A DNA stretch of 64,000 bases. Origin: Argopecten irradians (lineage: Eukaryota > Mollusca > Bivalvia > Pectinida > Pectinidae). The notes beneath the pieces are model-generated. The model was given only the letters and a program-made list of their open reading frames with translations, ran no database searches and was not told where the DNA came from. Positions 36,130 through 49,084 of this stretch are shown in pieces. The DNA is taken from assembly GCF_041381155.1 (NCBI RefSeq), contig NC_091134.1, forward strand, positions 55,563,944 through 55,627,943, read 5' to 3'. Positions within the stretch are counted from its first letter, which is position 1. Each line of letters starts with the position of its first letter. The position numbers and the translations under genes are program-made.

Positions 36130-37748
36130 CGGATTATTAATAATAGTACGGATGTGTGCAATAGACATGCAATTTAAGAACATTAAAAAGGTAGTTTTCA
36201 TTTATCTTCAAAAAGCTGAAAATGATTTAATTAGAGTTTCCATGTGCGTTTTTGTTTATCATATGGATCGAGTAATATCAGAAGCGTTTCTTTCTTTAAG
36301 AACAAAGGAGGAGCATCAATTTGGTTCGTTTTACGACCACTCAGTGACGAGAAAAATATTTTGCTTAAAGTTATATCTGCCGTTACTAGATGGAAATTTT
36401 GACATGCTATTTCGTCATTAATCTATTGAAAACTATATGATGAATTAGCTGTGAAAATCATTCAAATGACGTCAGATGCCTTACAAACACAGAAATTATG
36501 TACTGTAAAATTGTTGTTATTCATACTTATGTATGTTGAAATGAAACGTACAAAACACTTTACAATTACTAATAACATTGTAAAAATGTTAAATGAAATT
36601 GTTGACCACAATTTGACTTCATGGTCTGACCATATGTACTTATTTCACTTAACTAAAGATGTAAATGGAACGATTTTTGGCATTACCACCAAAAATCTTT
36701 TTAACACTTATTTGTACTTGTAAAATAAAAATCTATGCATTGAAAGTACTGTAATTCTTAAAATATTCTTAAAACTGTTGGTAGTGAATAACATTAAAAG
36801 CTCTCATTGATTCGTGAGCATGAAAATTATGCACATATAACTTTAAAGATACCTCAGAGTCATCAGCATATTGTTTGCTTTCAAAACATTCGATTTTTTT
36901 CTTTGCTTCTGGTACTATTAGAGTTCAAATGCTAAAGGGTGATAATTGAAATTTTCGCTATACGAATATAATGCTAGAGTAAACATTATAATTTTTCAGC
37001 TGTTTTGTCTGCAATTATATTCAATTGAGAAAAAAGGCTGAAAAATTGAGGTCACCTTACTTATACCCGTCACTAAGCCCATGTCATTCTAGGATGTAAC
37101 GAAGCAGATCGTGTCCGAGATCCTTAAGCACTTAGTGCTAAATACCAATATCAAACTATCAAAATGGTTAAAAAATTAAAGATTTTGTCAAAATAATTCA
37201 TGCTTAACTAGGTCACTTTGACCTACTCCTCCAATTTTTCAACTGTTTTCTTAACTAAAACTAGTAACCCCATGAACAACAAAACAAAAAACAACAACAA
37301 AAATGCAAAAAAAAAATATCATTTCTACTGTAATATTTAAATTGTTAGGACCTAAATAATGAAAATTTATTTTTCACCGTGTGACCTTTTACCTCTGAAA
37401 TTACTCTGAGCTCTGAAAAAATCGCATGATTTGAATAACATACAAAATGCAGCTGACCTGAAGGTATTTTCATATAAAATATTTTACATATCATCTAGTG
37501 GCCGTGCGACGGCCTAAAGGGATATCTCTCCCTTTCTTGTTATGTTACTGTTTATTTACTGCATGGTCTGGATTAACTTTTACTGTTTCTTGTGCTGTTG
37601 TTAAATATCTTGATTTCCTTTAATTTTTCAAAGTTTCCTGAAGAATGACAGAAAATGCTCATGTTTACGAAATTAACAAAAAAAACGAAAATACGTAAAT
37701 GCGATGAAGTACCGTGTGCTTAATCTAGACCAAATTGCTTTTTTTTAA
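36130..37748. other. Intron or intergenic stretch, no gene seen
   Basis: Probably intron of the gene above. Open frames at 36152-36421 and 36451-36723 on the plus strand have no recognisable domain, biased AT-rich codons and no splice context. Confidence 0.5.
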
Positions 37749-38106
37749 AGATGCTCCACCGCCGACAGACCAAAAATGATATTCATCATTTGAACAATAA
37801 TTGGTGTTTAATCGTGTATATAATAGTCTTAATTAACACAAAAAATATATAAAATAATTTATTTTGCCTTTGGTACATGCGCATTCAGTAGTTCATTTCA
37901 TATAGGATATAGTGGTACGGATTTTTTTTCGGGATGCAATTAATTATTTTTCATAGTTTTAACTTGAAGTAAAATTAGAAGCTCAAACTTTTCATTGGTG
38001 GTAATGGTGTAAAGTAAGTAACTTTTGTAACTGAAGAAAAATACTAAATCGTCTGCTCCTGTTTTTAATAGTGAAAAAATACCATTTGTCAGCGGTGGAG
38101 CAATTT
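37749..38106. mobile_element. TTAA-target MITE family 1, copy b
   Basis: TTAA then AGATGCTCCACCGCCGACAG at the left and TTGTCAGCGGTGGAGCAATT at the right, with the family's shared interior. About 358 bp, no coding capacity. Confidence 0.8.
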
Positions 38107-38681
38107 TAAAACTGAATGTCACCATTTAAGTTATTTTTTATTTAGATCTTAATACCCTCCAATACATTAAATTGAAAAGGGAAGTTAGGAAAATGTTTGG
38201 TCATGCTAATTATAATGATCCTGTAGATTACCATTGTTCCCAGAACTGAAAGTAAGATCTTGAAATCATAAATCGTTTGAATATCATGTTAATAAAACAA
38301 AGAGCAGTAGCCCATGGCCAGCAATCAAGGTGTACTTTGAGCATTATACAATTTTTCAGTGACAATGGCGGTCCCAATTAATTTGTACACTCCACAATCA
38401 GAGGTATATTCATTCCAGTTACGAAAGAAGAAAACGATAGCACAATAAATAGACAATTATTATAAGGTCGATACATGGTTAAATTAACATGAAACAATAT
38501 TTAACGGGAACGATATCAGGAAAAAAAAAAAAAAATTTTTTGCTGATCATAGCATCGTTTCTGTGTACATTTTGTTTGTTTGCAGTCAAATAAAGAAATA
38601 ATTTGAATAACATTTCCATACATAGGATCAGCATAATTACAACTAATTAAATCTAATATCATTGTTTAGAAATTCACTTAC

Positions 38682-38895
38682 CCAGCTTTGTAGGACCAAT
38701 AGGTAGACACCGTTTCGGCCGATCGGGCCGTTACGATTGTCGGTAATTCCTAAAGAACACTCCTGGTATTACTAACTCTGTCTCATGATATCGCTGTGAA
38801 CACTTCACACGAGTTCTCGCCCTCCGGGGACACGAGTCGCCTATCAATCACCCAGGGTAGACCTATAGCTACTGTGATTTACATCTTCCGGGTGG
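38682..38895 (-). other. Probable 5' leader exon and promoter of the 34432-35868 gene
   Basis: On the reverse strand a GC-rich block containing CGGCCGAAACGGTGTCTACC ends at a strong donor (GCTGG-GTAAGTG, exon end at 38682), matching the acceptor at 35929 in front of the coding exon. This would give a 2.75-kb first intron containing one MITE (copy b). The paralogues also have a separate leader exon. No transcript evidence is available here. Confidence 0.4.
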
Positions 38896-39562
38896 ATAAC
38901 TGACTTACTCGTGTGTCTGATCGGAATATTATTAGTAAATTGTCAGTTTGACCTAAGACTCGTTATGTTATGTTTTTTGGCTCTTTGTTTTTTGTCAATG
39001 AGCCAATTGAAGCTATTTATATTGCAAATTCATATTTTCTGTTATAAGTTACCTTTATACCTTTGTCAATACGTGTATATATCTGTATTATTTTTAAGTT
39101 CGAAATTTGCCCCGAGCATTTATATTATAGCCATACTAATTGACCAGTGCAGAGAGTTTTAAAAGCAGGCATAACTAATCTGCAATGTGTAAGAATATGC
39201 AGAGTCGACTGTAATGTGGACCTATTTTCTGCCCATGGCATTGGCTTCAATGACTTATTGACTTATATCGATGTAGAATTGTCTCTATACATAATAATCT
39301 GACGAAACATTATTCTTAAAACCAGCATTGAAAATATGAGGGAACTGGTTTTATTTACTGATATGAAACAAGTATTATTTCAGATTTGGTTTGGAGAAGT
39401 TTATGTAATTAACCCGAATTGAGACTCCCTAACTTGATGTAACGCGTGCTAAAGTCTAAACTAAAGACTGTTTCATGATATGTAAACCTATTGTGGTGTC
39501 TTTCCGCTTTCTACATATTCAACATACATTTATTCGACTTTCTATGTGCCATTTATATCGAT

Positions 39563-40100
39563 TTGTCTGTCCGTCAACAATCGATTTCTTCCTCATAATC
39601 GCTAGTAGGAATTTAACCAAATATGACTTGAAGCATCCTTAGGGGATGGAGTCTGAACATTATACAAATGTTCACGTTGACCCCCTGAGGAATGGGGCCT
39701 AAAGATTCAAGTTTGCTATTTTCATATAAACGACTTATTCTCTGAAACTTAGCATAGGATAGTATTCATATTGCATCCCAATGGGAGGGTATTCAAAATT
39801 GTATAAACGGTTGGTCTGACCCCAAGGGGATCTAAGGGGCATGACCAAAGGGACCTAATTGGCTATTTTAATATAAAGGATTTCTTTCTGAAACTAAACA
39901 TAGAATAACATTCGTAAAGCAGTGGTAGCATCCCTATTGGGCGGGGTATAAAAATTGATTGATCCCCAGGGGGCTTCAGCTGCAGTGGTCTATTTGGCGG
40001 CTATTTGCATAAAAACGACTTTTACTCTGATACTAAGCTAAAGCATTATTGGCATAACTAAAATAACCAAATGAGCGATACAGGCCATTGCGTATTTTGT
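39563..40100 (+). mobile_element. Degraded HINE/Helentron-like element
   Basis: It starts near TCTGTCCGTCAACAATCG, similar to the CCGTCCGTCAACATTTCC of the 23377 element. It then has three loose units with GACCCCCTGAGG / GACCCCAAGGGG and ATATAAACGACTTATTCTCTG, and ends CAAATGAGCGATACAGGCC. The final hairpin is eroded, so it is older than the copies at 7359 and 23377. Confidence 0.5.
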
Positions 40101-40584
40101 TTGCGAGTGGTATGTGCGTGATTTTGATCAAACAGTTTCAGAGGTAGTGTTCGCTCATATGTAGTATTTTGAAATATTTTTTTTTTCAAACTTACTTTTA
40201 TGAAATACGATTAAAACCATAATTGAAATAAAAATAATCATGTGTATAAAAAATGTGTATCAAATGTTGATTTGTGAGAATTTCGAAGGAAATTTAGAAA
40301 ACTGTTTTTACGTCGAAACATTATTCCCAAAAGATAAATCATGAAGAAAAGGAAACATTTGGTATTGGAAAAAACCCAACATACAATGAAATATATATCA
40401 CACAAATTAAATAATACACCATATAATATTTTGTTTATTTTTTTGTTGTTGCAGATTTACATAAGACGAATGTTGGTTGTTCCAGTTTAGAACATGTTTT
40501 TTTATTATTATGTGAATATCAGTCAGATATTGTTCTAATGCAAAATTTAACAAATGAATATATATATTGATATTTCATTCAGCA

Positions 40585-41925
40585 TGCCTTCTTTTTCCGA
40601 GTGATAAAGTAAACCAATTTCACATCTCGGCGAATACGAAGTATTGGTGCCACATCAAATTCAACTACTCGTCAGTGTTCATGGAATAGTCTGTTGATGA
40701 TGATGCCTAATATTGATTGGTCAAATTTGTGGCACCTGCGGAATTTGGACTTTCCCGTGCACAAAAGATAGAAATCACTATTCTTAAAATCCATAGTTAT
40801 ACGAGAGGCTTCAGGTTTCGTTATGTACTTCAGTGTAAATCTATTTCTGCTGATAACAATCCGAGTAGCTTCAACTTCCGGCAGATTGAACAAACAAGGT
40901 TTTTCTCTGAGATAGTCGAAACTTTTCTTAGCTGTTCTTTCACATACAGCACCCGCTCCATGCATTGCTTGAATGCCTCTTTGTCTTGCACGAAGACTAA
41001 CTTCATGCAACGGGGTACCCTAGGCTCGAACATAACAGACGAATCGATCTACATTACAAAGTCATATTCCTGTAGAGCTGTTTGTAAGATAATGAGCTTC
41101 CAAGCAAATCCTTTAATGTTTGCACAATGAGCTGGATATTTTTCAGCTTCTGTAAAACCAATATCGAAATATATCAATTTGAGATCCGAATGAATGTAAA
41201 GAGTTTGTGGTACGTTTTTATCATTCCTTGAGATTGTTCATAATGGTTTGATGACGCGGCAGTCACAAAAACGGGGTATTTTCGCGGATTCAATACGGGT
41301 TTAGATAATTTAAATGTTGGTGCCACGTGTTTTTGTATTTATACCCCACTAAGACAGTTTCACAAGATCTAAGTCTTCACCAAAGTCGGGCACAAAATTG
41401 GGGTCCTCGTACATGTTCTCTTCTAGTTTCTACGATACAGACTTCTTCATTCTCCCAACTTCTTCTGCGTTAAAATCTTATAAAATCCATAATTTTAGTA
41501 TTAACCCACCAAAATCTCGGTGGAAACCAGGTAAAACAGCAAAATCATCATACACGTTAATATATGGAATGAAGTACTGATTGCGCATGCACCAAAAGCA
41601 AAATAAATTATTTATGTTATTGTTGGTGTTAATTAGACATATATATATACGATTGAACACCAATTATTGTTCAAATGAGGAGAGTCATTTATACTCTGTC
41701 AGCGGTGGAGCATCTTTATAAGTTTTTGAAAATTATCAGATTTTCTGGTGCGTTTTGGAATGTTTGAATCAACCAAAAACCAAAAACAACAAAAACCGAA
41801 ACATTTTCGCATAATTTCATATTTTTAGCACTTATCACATTTTATGTGAGCAGTCCAGTGCGTTGGTCAGGTGAAGTGGACACGGATGATTGATCTGTAG
41901 GAAACGACATGGCAATGCTCATCAG
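40585..41925 (-). pseudogene. Decayed third copy of the glycosyltransferase-like gene
   Basis: Reverse-strand sequence from 41578 to 40585 aligns along the two intact paralogues, including codons for RQRGIQAMHGAGAVCER, LREKPCLFNLPEVEAT and FDQSILGIIINRLFHE. Relative to them it has lost about 60 nt near 41148 and about 160 nt near 41308, and has further small frame changes. A matching leader exon survives upstream (ATG at 41910-41908, then PDQRTG codons) but its donor reads GTG-ATAAGT instead of GTAAGT. A truncated MITE lies between leader and main exon. Loss of both splice donor and reading frame makes it a clear pseudogene. Confidence 0.85.
41586..41715. mobile_element. TTAA-target MITE family 1, copy c (right half only)
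   Basis: It shares CACCAAAAGCAAAATAAATT, AACACCAATTATTGTTCAAA and the right terminus TCAGCGGTGGAGCATCTTT with the full copies. The left half is missing. Confidence 0.7.
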
Positions 41926-42905
41926 TGTGTACTGTATATTACCTTCACCGAGAAGACCTCTAGCTACATGTATATATAAATGAATTACTGGAAAATATAA
42001 ATGTCATTCTACACCCAAAAGTCATCGTTGATGACTATCGGTAAAACTGAAAGTAGTTAGAAGAAAAACCTTGACCAATCACAGGCAAGCAGAAACTTCT
42101 TTTGAAGATTACGGAGAGTGTTTCCCATCTCCAAAGCCACAAAATCAACCACAATGTCAAAGGACTAAAATGAACTGTTCATCTGTTGTCGCAGACAGAG
42201 CCTTCAGTCCTGCTATGACATATTATGTGTCATCAATAAATGTATTCTAGAACAATTTACTGCATATGTGCAATAAATGTTTCTGCGAATAAACTTAAAC
42301 TTTTGACATTTTTTCTGATGGCTGCGATCCCGTAGCGATCCCGTAGCGATCCCGTAGTAAATGATAGTGTGTAGACTCAATAAGATATCTCCCTTTGTCC
42401 AATGCGACATACGAATCCGTATGTAGGAGTCAATGCATTCCATATGACATGTGGTCACGATTCTGAATGTATATGTCTCGTTATATGACACCAAATCATG
42501 AACTATCCTTGTGACTTCTCATGTGACACCACTTCAGCATCCCGCAACTTTAACGTATGTCTCTCCAAAGCTGTCCCAATTTTAAAGTGGTAACTTAATT
42601 CACGAGGACAAAAGCAAGCATTTGTAAGTTAGCATTTGTGAACCCAGAGGAAACAGACTCTTTTTAGTTTAAATTGTAACGTCAAGAGTGACAGCAGACA
42701 CTGCGTGTAATAGGATACTTACAATACGCAAAATACGTATTAGGATACGTAAAGGGAAGCGACCATTATTTATAAACTAGTAAATATATTTAGATGCTCT
42801 ATTTTATGTTTACGAAAAAAAAGATCTAAACCAAGCATACACAATAATACATTGTAAGTTTAATGCGAATATTTTTGCAAGTTAATATGGTTCTGAGTGA
42901 CTTAA

Positions 42906-43266
42906 AGATGCTCCACCGCTGACAAATGGTATTTTTTCACTATTAAAAACAGGAGCAGACGATTTAGTATTTTTTTTCAGTTACAAAAGTTACTTACTTT
43001 ACACCATTACCACCATTGAAAAGTTTGAGCTTTTAACTTTACTTCAGGTTTAAAATATAAAAAAAAACAATTAATTGCATCCCGAAAAAAATTCCGTACC
43101 ACTATATCCTATATGGAATGTTGTACGGGATGTGCATGCACTAAAGGCAAAATAAATTATTTTATATCATTTTTTTGTGTTAATTAGACTATTATATACA
43201 CGATTAAACATCCATTATTGTTCAAATGGTGAATATCATTTATGCTCTATCGGCGGTGGAGCATCT
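42906..43266. mobile_element. TTAA-target MITE family 1, copy d (complete)
   Basis: The cleanest copy: TTAA on both sides, left end AGATGCTCCACCGCTGACAA and right end TCGGCGGTGGAGCATCT. At 361 bp it defines the family's full length. Its orientation is opposite to copies a and b. Confidence 0.85.
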
Positions 43267-45099
43267 TTAAGGTGAGCTTCAAAAATCACTAAAAAGACTT
43301 GTTGATGTTATGAGAAATATGAGCCCTGTAGCACACATAGTGACCTAAACCACTGTGTTTATATCTGGTTGTAATGACATAGGCTTTATTTAAATAATAT
43401 ATGTATATTGAACGTTTCAGGAAAATACAGGTTTGAAAGTTTTTCTGTTACCAAATAACTATACCATTATGTTTATGTACGATTTTTGTACTAGTGTTTG
43501 TTTGACTTTATTGGCATGCATATGGCGAGTGTAAATCACATCACGCAAATATGGAGGCGTTCTTATTGATACCAATGCAGCTATTCAATGTTATAATGAC
43601 AATTTAGCATAAGTAGAAGACTGCTTTTAAAAAAATATAAATGTATATAATTATGTTTAGTCTTTCCCCAAACATCTGCAGGTTATATCCCAAGCATCGG
43701 AGACTAACATCAGAAAACAAGTGCGTGATCTGGTTTTGAACGAATGACTTCAGCCATAGCATGGGATATTTCTTGTTTTAAAGTATGACATCCACAATTG
43801 ATATAAACCGGTAGGGCTTCTTGTTTGATCGTGTGGCATTCTTTATAAATTAAAACTAATCCCTTTACCGTATGTAGAGTAGAATCACAGCTATTTTATC
43901 GACGTTTAACATGCATTTTTGCTACCCTAGCAGTCTAATTATTCAATTGTTCTTTACAGACACCCAAACGTATATTTTCAAGTAGAAAATTCCATCTAAA
44001 AATAAACTGATCAAGTCTGCGTCTCTCTTTTATTTCTAGTGTTAGAGCCACCTTTAAATTTTACGTGGTTCATTTTAAGAGACAGATGATTCGGTCTAAT
44101 ATACACAATGTAGTAGGACATGGCACTTTCTGATTAATTTTATTCACTCTTATATTTCTACAATAATTATATAATTACGGATTATGTAAACATGTTGCAT
44201 ATGTATTGCAAGTCAAGGGACTAAGTATAAGAACACTAGTAATTGTTTCCTCCTAATCATATCCATATTAAGTCTTTTCTTGTATTTTGCATGTCTCCTT
44301 TTGAGACAAAAATATTTTAAAACAATTATTCCAACAAATTGGCAAGATTACTGGTGACGTATTATCAGTTTCTAGGTGCATTCAAATTGCTACGGTATAA
44401 ACAATCTGAATCCAAAAAACAATGCAAATTGAAAAAAACATTGGAGACTTACATACACGTGAAATATGATTGATAACATAGTTATATGTGTATCATCAGG
44501 TCAATGGGACAAAAAGAGAGATGCAGAAAGGAATACTTAAAATTAATTACTTTTGAACAGTTATTTTGGAAACAATTAGTTACCGATATTTGTCAGTGAT
44601 TCATTAAATAATTAACTAACCTATATAGATTATGATGAACGGAAAGTAAATATTATGTTGGGTTGACATTAGCAAAATCTACAGTTGATCGTTTTCAAGA
44701 AATATCAGTATATGTGAATAACCTACTATGACTAGGTTTAATACACATTTAAACCTATTAAGTCTACTTCTACTGAAAATTTCTTGACATCTTTTTCTTT
44801 ATCATTTATACTTAGAATATTAAAATGATGTATTATGAGACTGTTGTATTTAACTATTGATTCGATATTCAATTGTGTATAGATTTTAATGAGATATCCT
44901 ACAGGCCTGCAGTGAATTCATTGTTAATGATAATTTAGTTTAATTGACAATTAGTAAATAATTTCATTCGTGTAATTAAATTTGTGTATATATAACAATT
45001 GATTCTTGTTGATGATTATATAAATTGGTAGTATACAATCACGAGTCCATGTACTTAGTATAAAAACAAATGCTCCAGGCATGTGAAACGTTACAATAT
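43267..45099. other. AT-rich stretch, no gene seen
   Basis: Intergenic DNA between the pseudogene and the next paralogue. No open frame of note and no recognisable repeat ends. Confidence 0.5.
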
Positions 45100-45420
45100 T
45101 CATAAAATTTACTTTTTTGTTCTAAAAAATAAATACACTGTATTTGTTCTTAAAACATAAATATTTGTTCAATAACACGAAATATATGCTCAAAAATAAA
45201 TATATGTTCATTAAAAATCAATATTTATTAAAAAAAAATTATGTTCATAAAAATAAATATATATTCATAAAAATAAATTTATGTTCATAAAAAGTAAATA
45301 TATGGACAAGAAAAATAATGTATGGTCATAAAAATATTACATTGTAGTTCAATCTTTATTTAGGATTATTGAATATATATATTTATAAATTCAATGTCCA
45401 AAATAAATATATTTTTAAAA
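45100..45420. repeat. AT-rich minisatellite
   Basis: Degenerate units of about 20 bp around TGTTCATAAAAATAAATATA, at least eight in succession. Composition and periodicity are directly visible; no function is implied. Confidence 0.65.
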
Positions 45421-45468
45421 ATGTTGCATTGTCGGACATCACGGACGCCACAAATTTGATTGTGTAAA

Positions 45469-45590
45469 ATGTTAGCCTGCAGCTACTACAGTAACGGTAC
45501 TTCTCTCCGAACTTACTTCCCCTACTGTCACCAAAGTCTAAGATTACACCTGATAACTACACCGTTGATGTAATGACCAATCCAGGAAGT
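45469..45590. other. Conserved non-coding island, copy 1
   Basis: About 120 bp from ATGTTAGCCTGCAGCTAC to ATCCAGGAAGT matches 51338-51460 at roughly 92%, while the DNA on either side of the two copies does not align. It lies about 0.3-0.4 kb 3' of the stop of the 45877-47154 gene; the second copy lies about 0.75 kb 3' of its paralogue, in the same orientation. There is no open frame, tRNA-like box or terminal repeat. It could be a downstream regulatory element, a small RNA or a short dispersed repeat. Confidence 0.6.
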
Positions 45591-45876
45591 CCTGTAGCGT
45601 TCAATGTGTCGTTGATGTGGAACAAAATAGTAGCAATTATTGTTTGTCTTAATTCATAATGACATAAACGCGATGAGCAATAAACTGTTTCAACATGCAG
45701 TGATTTATTGTTAACTGTTTTTGTAGATATTTTACATTAAATAAAAACGCTGTATCTAGATACTTAAGTAATTCTGTTGCATAAACGTAATTCTAATAAT
45801 AAGTATATATAAACACTAATTAGGCAATTTTGCGGCTATACATTAGAAATATCCCTATGATACGGTAATGTTTATA

Positions 45877-47154
45877 TCATCCTTTCTGCCTTTTCAGAGT
45901 TTCAAAATAATCTGATTTTACACCCCGTTCGATATGAAGTATAGGTGCTACATCAAATTCAACTACTCGTCTTTGTCCATGGAACAGTCTGTTGATTATG
46001 ATGCCTAATATTGATTGATCAAATCTGTGGCACAAATGAACTTTGGAAAATCCAATACACATCTTATGGAACCGACTATTTTTAAAGTCCATGCAGTTAT
46101 ACGAGAGGCCACAAGAAACCCAGGGTTTCATTATGTACTCCAGTGTAAATCTATTTCTGCTGATAACAATCCAAGTAGCTTCAACTTCCGGCAGATTAAA
46201 CAAACAAGGTTTTTCTCTGAGATAGTCGAAACTTTTCTTAGTTGTCCTTTCACAAACAGCACCCGCTCCGTGCATTGCCTGAATGCCTCTTTGTCTGGTA
46301 CGAAGACTTACTTCATCCAGCGGGGTACCCTCGTACCGGACAGAAGAATCCATCCACATAACAAGATCATACTCCTGTAGAACTGTTTGTATGATGATAG
46401 GCTTCCAAGCGAATCCGCCCTTGTTAGCACAATGAGGTGGATATTTTTCAGACTCATACTTTCTTACTTCACATTTACAATACTTTTTTAATTCTGTTAT
46501 TTCGCCGTCTGTCAAACCAATATCGAAGTATATTAATTTGAGATCAGGATGGATCTTGAGGAGTTTGTGGTACGTTTTTATCATTCCTTGAGATTCTTTA
46601 TAATGGTTTGAGGACGCGGCAGTTACAAAAACGGGGTATTTGCGCGGATTCAATTCGGGTTTAGATAATTCCTCAATACCCAGTTCATCCAATGATAAAT
46701 CTTTCAAGTATTTCTCAGGTACGTTCAAGGGATACTTTGAAATAACTTCCATGTTTTCATCAATGGTCTCTTTGAATTGTTCATCACACTTTAAGTCAGA
46801 GTAACTGTTTCTTGTCCAGTTCATGTTGTACTTTCGAAACAGATTCTGGAAATGTTGGTGCCACGTGTTTTTGGGTTTATATCCCCATTCAGATAGTTTT
46901 ACAAGATCCAAGTCCTCGGTGAAGTCGGGCACAAAGTTTGGATCCTCGTACATGTTCATCTCTAGTTTCGACGATACAGACTTCTTTGCTTTTGCAATTA
47001 CCTCAGCGCTAGATCTTAAACTATCATTTACCTCATCAGTAATATCCTTCTGAAATTTCGGCGGAAACTCGAACAGGAAAAACAGCAAAATTATAGCACA
47101 TGTTAATAATAATAGTGTGTGTCTTTTAAGGTATCGACTCAGCCGAAGTTTCAT
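45877..47154 (-). CDS. Glycosyltransferase-like type II membrane protein, paralogue A (425 aa)
   Basis: I place the start at the ATG of MKLRLSRYLKRH (47154-47152), shared with paralogue B. The frame stays open further up to a splice acceptor (TTTTGTTTCAG, exon start 47218), but joining the leader exon there creates a stop, so that stretch is leader. A basic cytosolic tail precedes one membrane segment (residues 13-30); then come a stem with the sequon N112-W-T and a lumenal domain (about 165-405). Its blocks are KYPVFVTAASSNHY (172), LKLIYFDIGLTDGE (205), CANKGGFAWKP (242), YDLVMWMDSSVRYEG (262), LPEVEATWIVISRNRF (321) and FDQSILGIIINRLFH (378). The D269 region resembles the DxD-type site of nucleotide-sugar transferases. 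Family assignment (DUF1647-like) is from recognition of these blocks, function is inferred, and the substrate is unknown. Confidence 0.85.
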   Translation of the reverse strand: MKLRLSRYLKRHTLLLLTCAIILLFFLFEFPPKFQKDITDEVNDSLRSSAEVIAKAKKSVSSKLEMNMYEDPNFVPDFTEDLDLVKLSEWGYKPKNTWHQHFQNLFRKYNMNWTRNSYSDLKCDEQFKETIDENMEVISKYPLNVPEKYLKDLSLDELGIEELSKPELNPRKYPVFVTAASSNHYKESQGMIKTYHKLLKIHPDLKLIYFDIGLTDGEITELKKYCKCEVRKYESEKYPPHCANKGGFAWKPIIIQTVLQEYDLVMWMDSSVRYEGTPLDEVSLRTRQRGIQAMHGAGAVCERTTKKSFDYLREKPCLFNLPEVEATWIVISRNRFTLEYIMKPWVSCGLSYNCMDFKNSRFHKMCIGFSKVHLCHRFDQSILGIIINRLFHGQRRVVEFDVAPILHIERGVKSDYFETLKRQKG

Positions 47155-47667
47155 TGTTGTTTGGATCCGATTTAATAAATTAAAATCATTTGTCTCTGGT
47201 ATTTTCAATTCTGTTTGTCTGAAACAAAAGAACATATGCCTTAATTGTAGAATTACGTGTCATGAAGTCATTTAATAATAAAATAATAAAACAAATTACC
47301 CATCTTTCGAAGTAAGACATAAAATGTTTTTGTCTATGATTGTCTAAGAAAAAAAAGTCATATATATATAATACAACGCATTCGTTTTTAAATACAAATC
47401 CTAAATAGCTGGGTTCTTATCTTATGAATCTTCTTAAAAAGTCGAATGCAATATTTGTAAAATCTAACATTTGGCGATACAGTCGAACTTGTGATAAAAT
47501 CAATCAAAAATATGAAAGCTATGACGTGAAATCTGATTTTAAACGGTTGATATGTAACAATGATGAATAAGAAAATTATTCTGCAGAAATGAAAATTGAA
47601 AATAATAATAATGATAGAGTCAAAAAGTGCTAAAAAATTAATATTGTCACAGATCTTCAGAACTTAC

Positions 47668-47760
47668 CACATCGGATATGGCCGATTTATTGTGTTGGTC
47701 AGGTGTAGTGGACTTGGGTGAGTAACCTGTACAAGATGACAAGGTAATGATCACCCATGT
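47668..47760 (-). other. Leader exon of paralogue A
   Basis: The reverse strand shows codon-like similarity to the leader exon of paralogue B (a shared CCTGACCAA core) and ends with GATGTG-GTAAGTTC, a good donor. Where B has ACC-ATG-G, this copy has ACC-TTG-T. Joined to the acceptor at 47219 it reads ATG TGA across the junction, a minimal start-stop upstream frame. The 5' limit is not determined. Confidence 0.5.
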
Positions 47761-48598
47761 ACGTAGTTGGTGGTATTACCCAAGGGTCAAACCTACCGAA
47801 TATGGTCTACATGAAAAAGACCTGCAGCTATTTATCAATATGTTACTCGAAACAAAATGTGTGTCATTCTAGAACCAAAAGAGCAGCGATACAGAGTCGT
47901 ACTGATTTTCAATGTTAATAGTGTACATTGTGTACGTCCATGATATGTAATGTATTATACACAACGTTGTTTTGAAATTTTGCAAATACTTTCGTAAGTT
48001 ATAAGTTTACACATATGAAATTGTGATCATTTAACCAATATAGTATTTATATCGCTTTTATCAATGAGAAAGTTTCAGAATAGCTTTCATAATTTCGGAA
48101 TATTTTCCGATGGGCTAATGCTGAAAGTCATAGCTTTTGGAGGATATTCCTCAGGCACACTAAACAGTAGTTTTATCGCACAAAGATGTCTATTACAATG
48201 ACATATTTGAATTATGATAGACCTATATGTAATATGGTGGTTGATGTCTGCAATTTTCATGCTGAATTTATTGCATTTGTGACTTATCAATAATTCCACG
48301 GTTGCGGGGCAAAAACAATGGTATATATATAGTAAAGTACATAATTAGATATGCTCCGATTTTGCACTATTCTCATTGGCTAATACATGGTCACGAGACG
48401 TTCAATATCTAGCATATTGACTCGATGTTGCCATTTTTAGTAACACCGAGTCAATATTTCTATATGAACTTCATAACGCAAACGTTGAGTTCTCCAGGGT
48501 GGCGTATTATGACCAACGCTTTTCTTGTAATTAACATGAACATTAGAGAATGTATTTGACATTTGCCAAAGTAACTACATATCTAATATTGTTTCAAT
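47761..48598. other. Upstream intergenic stretch, no gene seen
   Basis: Presumed promoter and upstream DNA of paralogue A. No clear TATA box or repeat ends were recognised. Confidence 0.4.
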
Positions 48599-48727
48599 CC
48601 ATGTGGTGTTATATCGCCGTGGCAGAATAAATTTCAGTCCATATGCCCTGGTAGAATTTAAAATAATGACATCGGGCTACGTCTTCGGTCATTCTTTATT
48701 CTACCGGGGCGGTATAACACCATATGG
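48599..48727. mobile_element. Short fold-back element
   Basis: CCATGTGGTGTTATATCGCC at the left pairs with GGCGGTATAACACCATATGG at the right, with further pairing inside (AGAATAAA / TTTATTCT). A compact imperfect hairpin of about 130 bp, probably a MITE. No target duplication was identified. Confidence 0.5.
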
Positions 48728-49084
48728 AATGTTTTTTAATGTCAAATGTGCATCTTTCCACGATTTTACGTGCATTAAATTATTTTATGCTTATTTTCCT
48801 TGAAATTTTCATCCCCATGTTTGGACTTAAATTAGTAAACGGGACATTAGTAGAGAGAGTAAATGGATATTACGGCGGCCTAGTCTAATTTCTCTAGAGA
48901 CATAGTCGTTCAATGTAATAAATAGAATACTTGTATTCCTTATTTCTTGATGGATAATTCGTACGAGTGAAAAATACGAAATGTTCCACCTAACGAGAAG
49001 AAATATAATTGTTATTCATCGAGAAACAAAAAATATCCTCTATCTATGTTTTCAATCTAGATGGTGCGATGACGAAATTATAAT

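Noticed and set aside
36152-36723. Two adjacent plus-strand frames of about 90 codons
   Set aside because: No recognisable domain, poor codon bias, no splice or promoter context, and they lie in the probable first intron of the antisense glycosyltransferase-like gene.
42320-42360. Triple repeat of CGATCCCGTAG as a regulatory array
   Set aside because: Three 11-bp copies are easily explained by slippage and nothing else around them suggests function.
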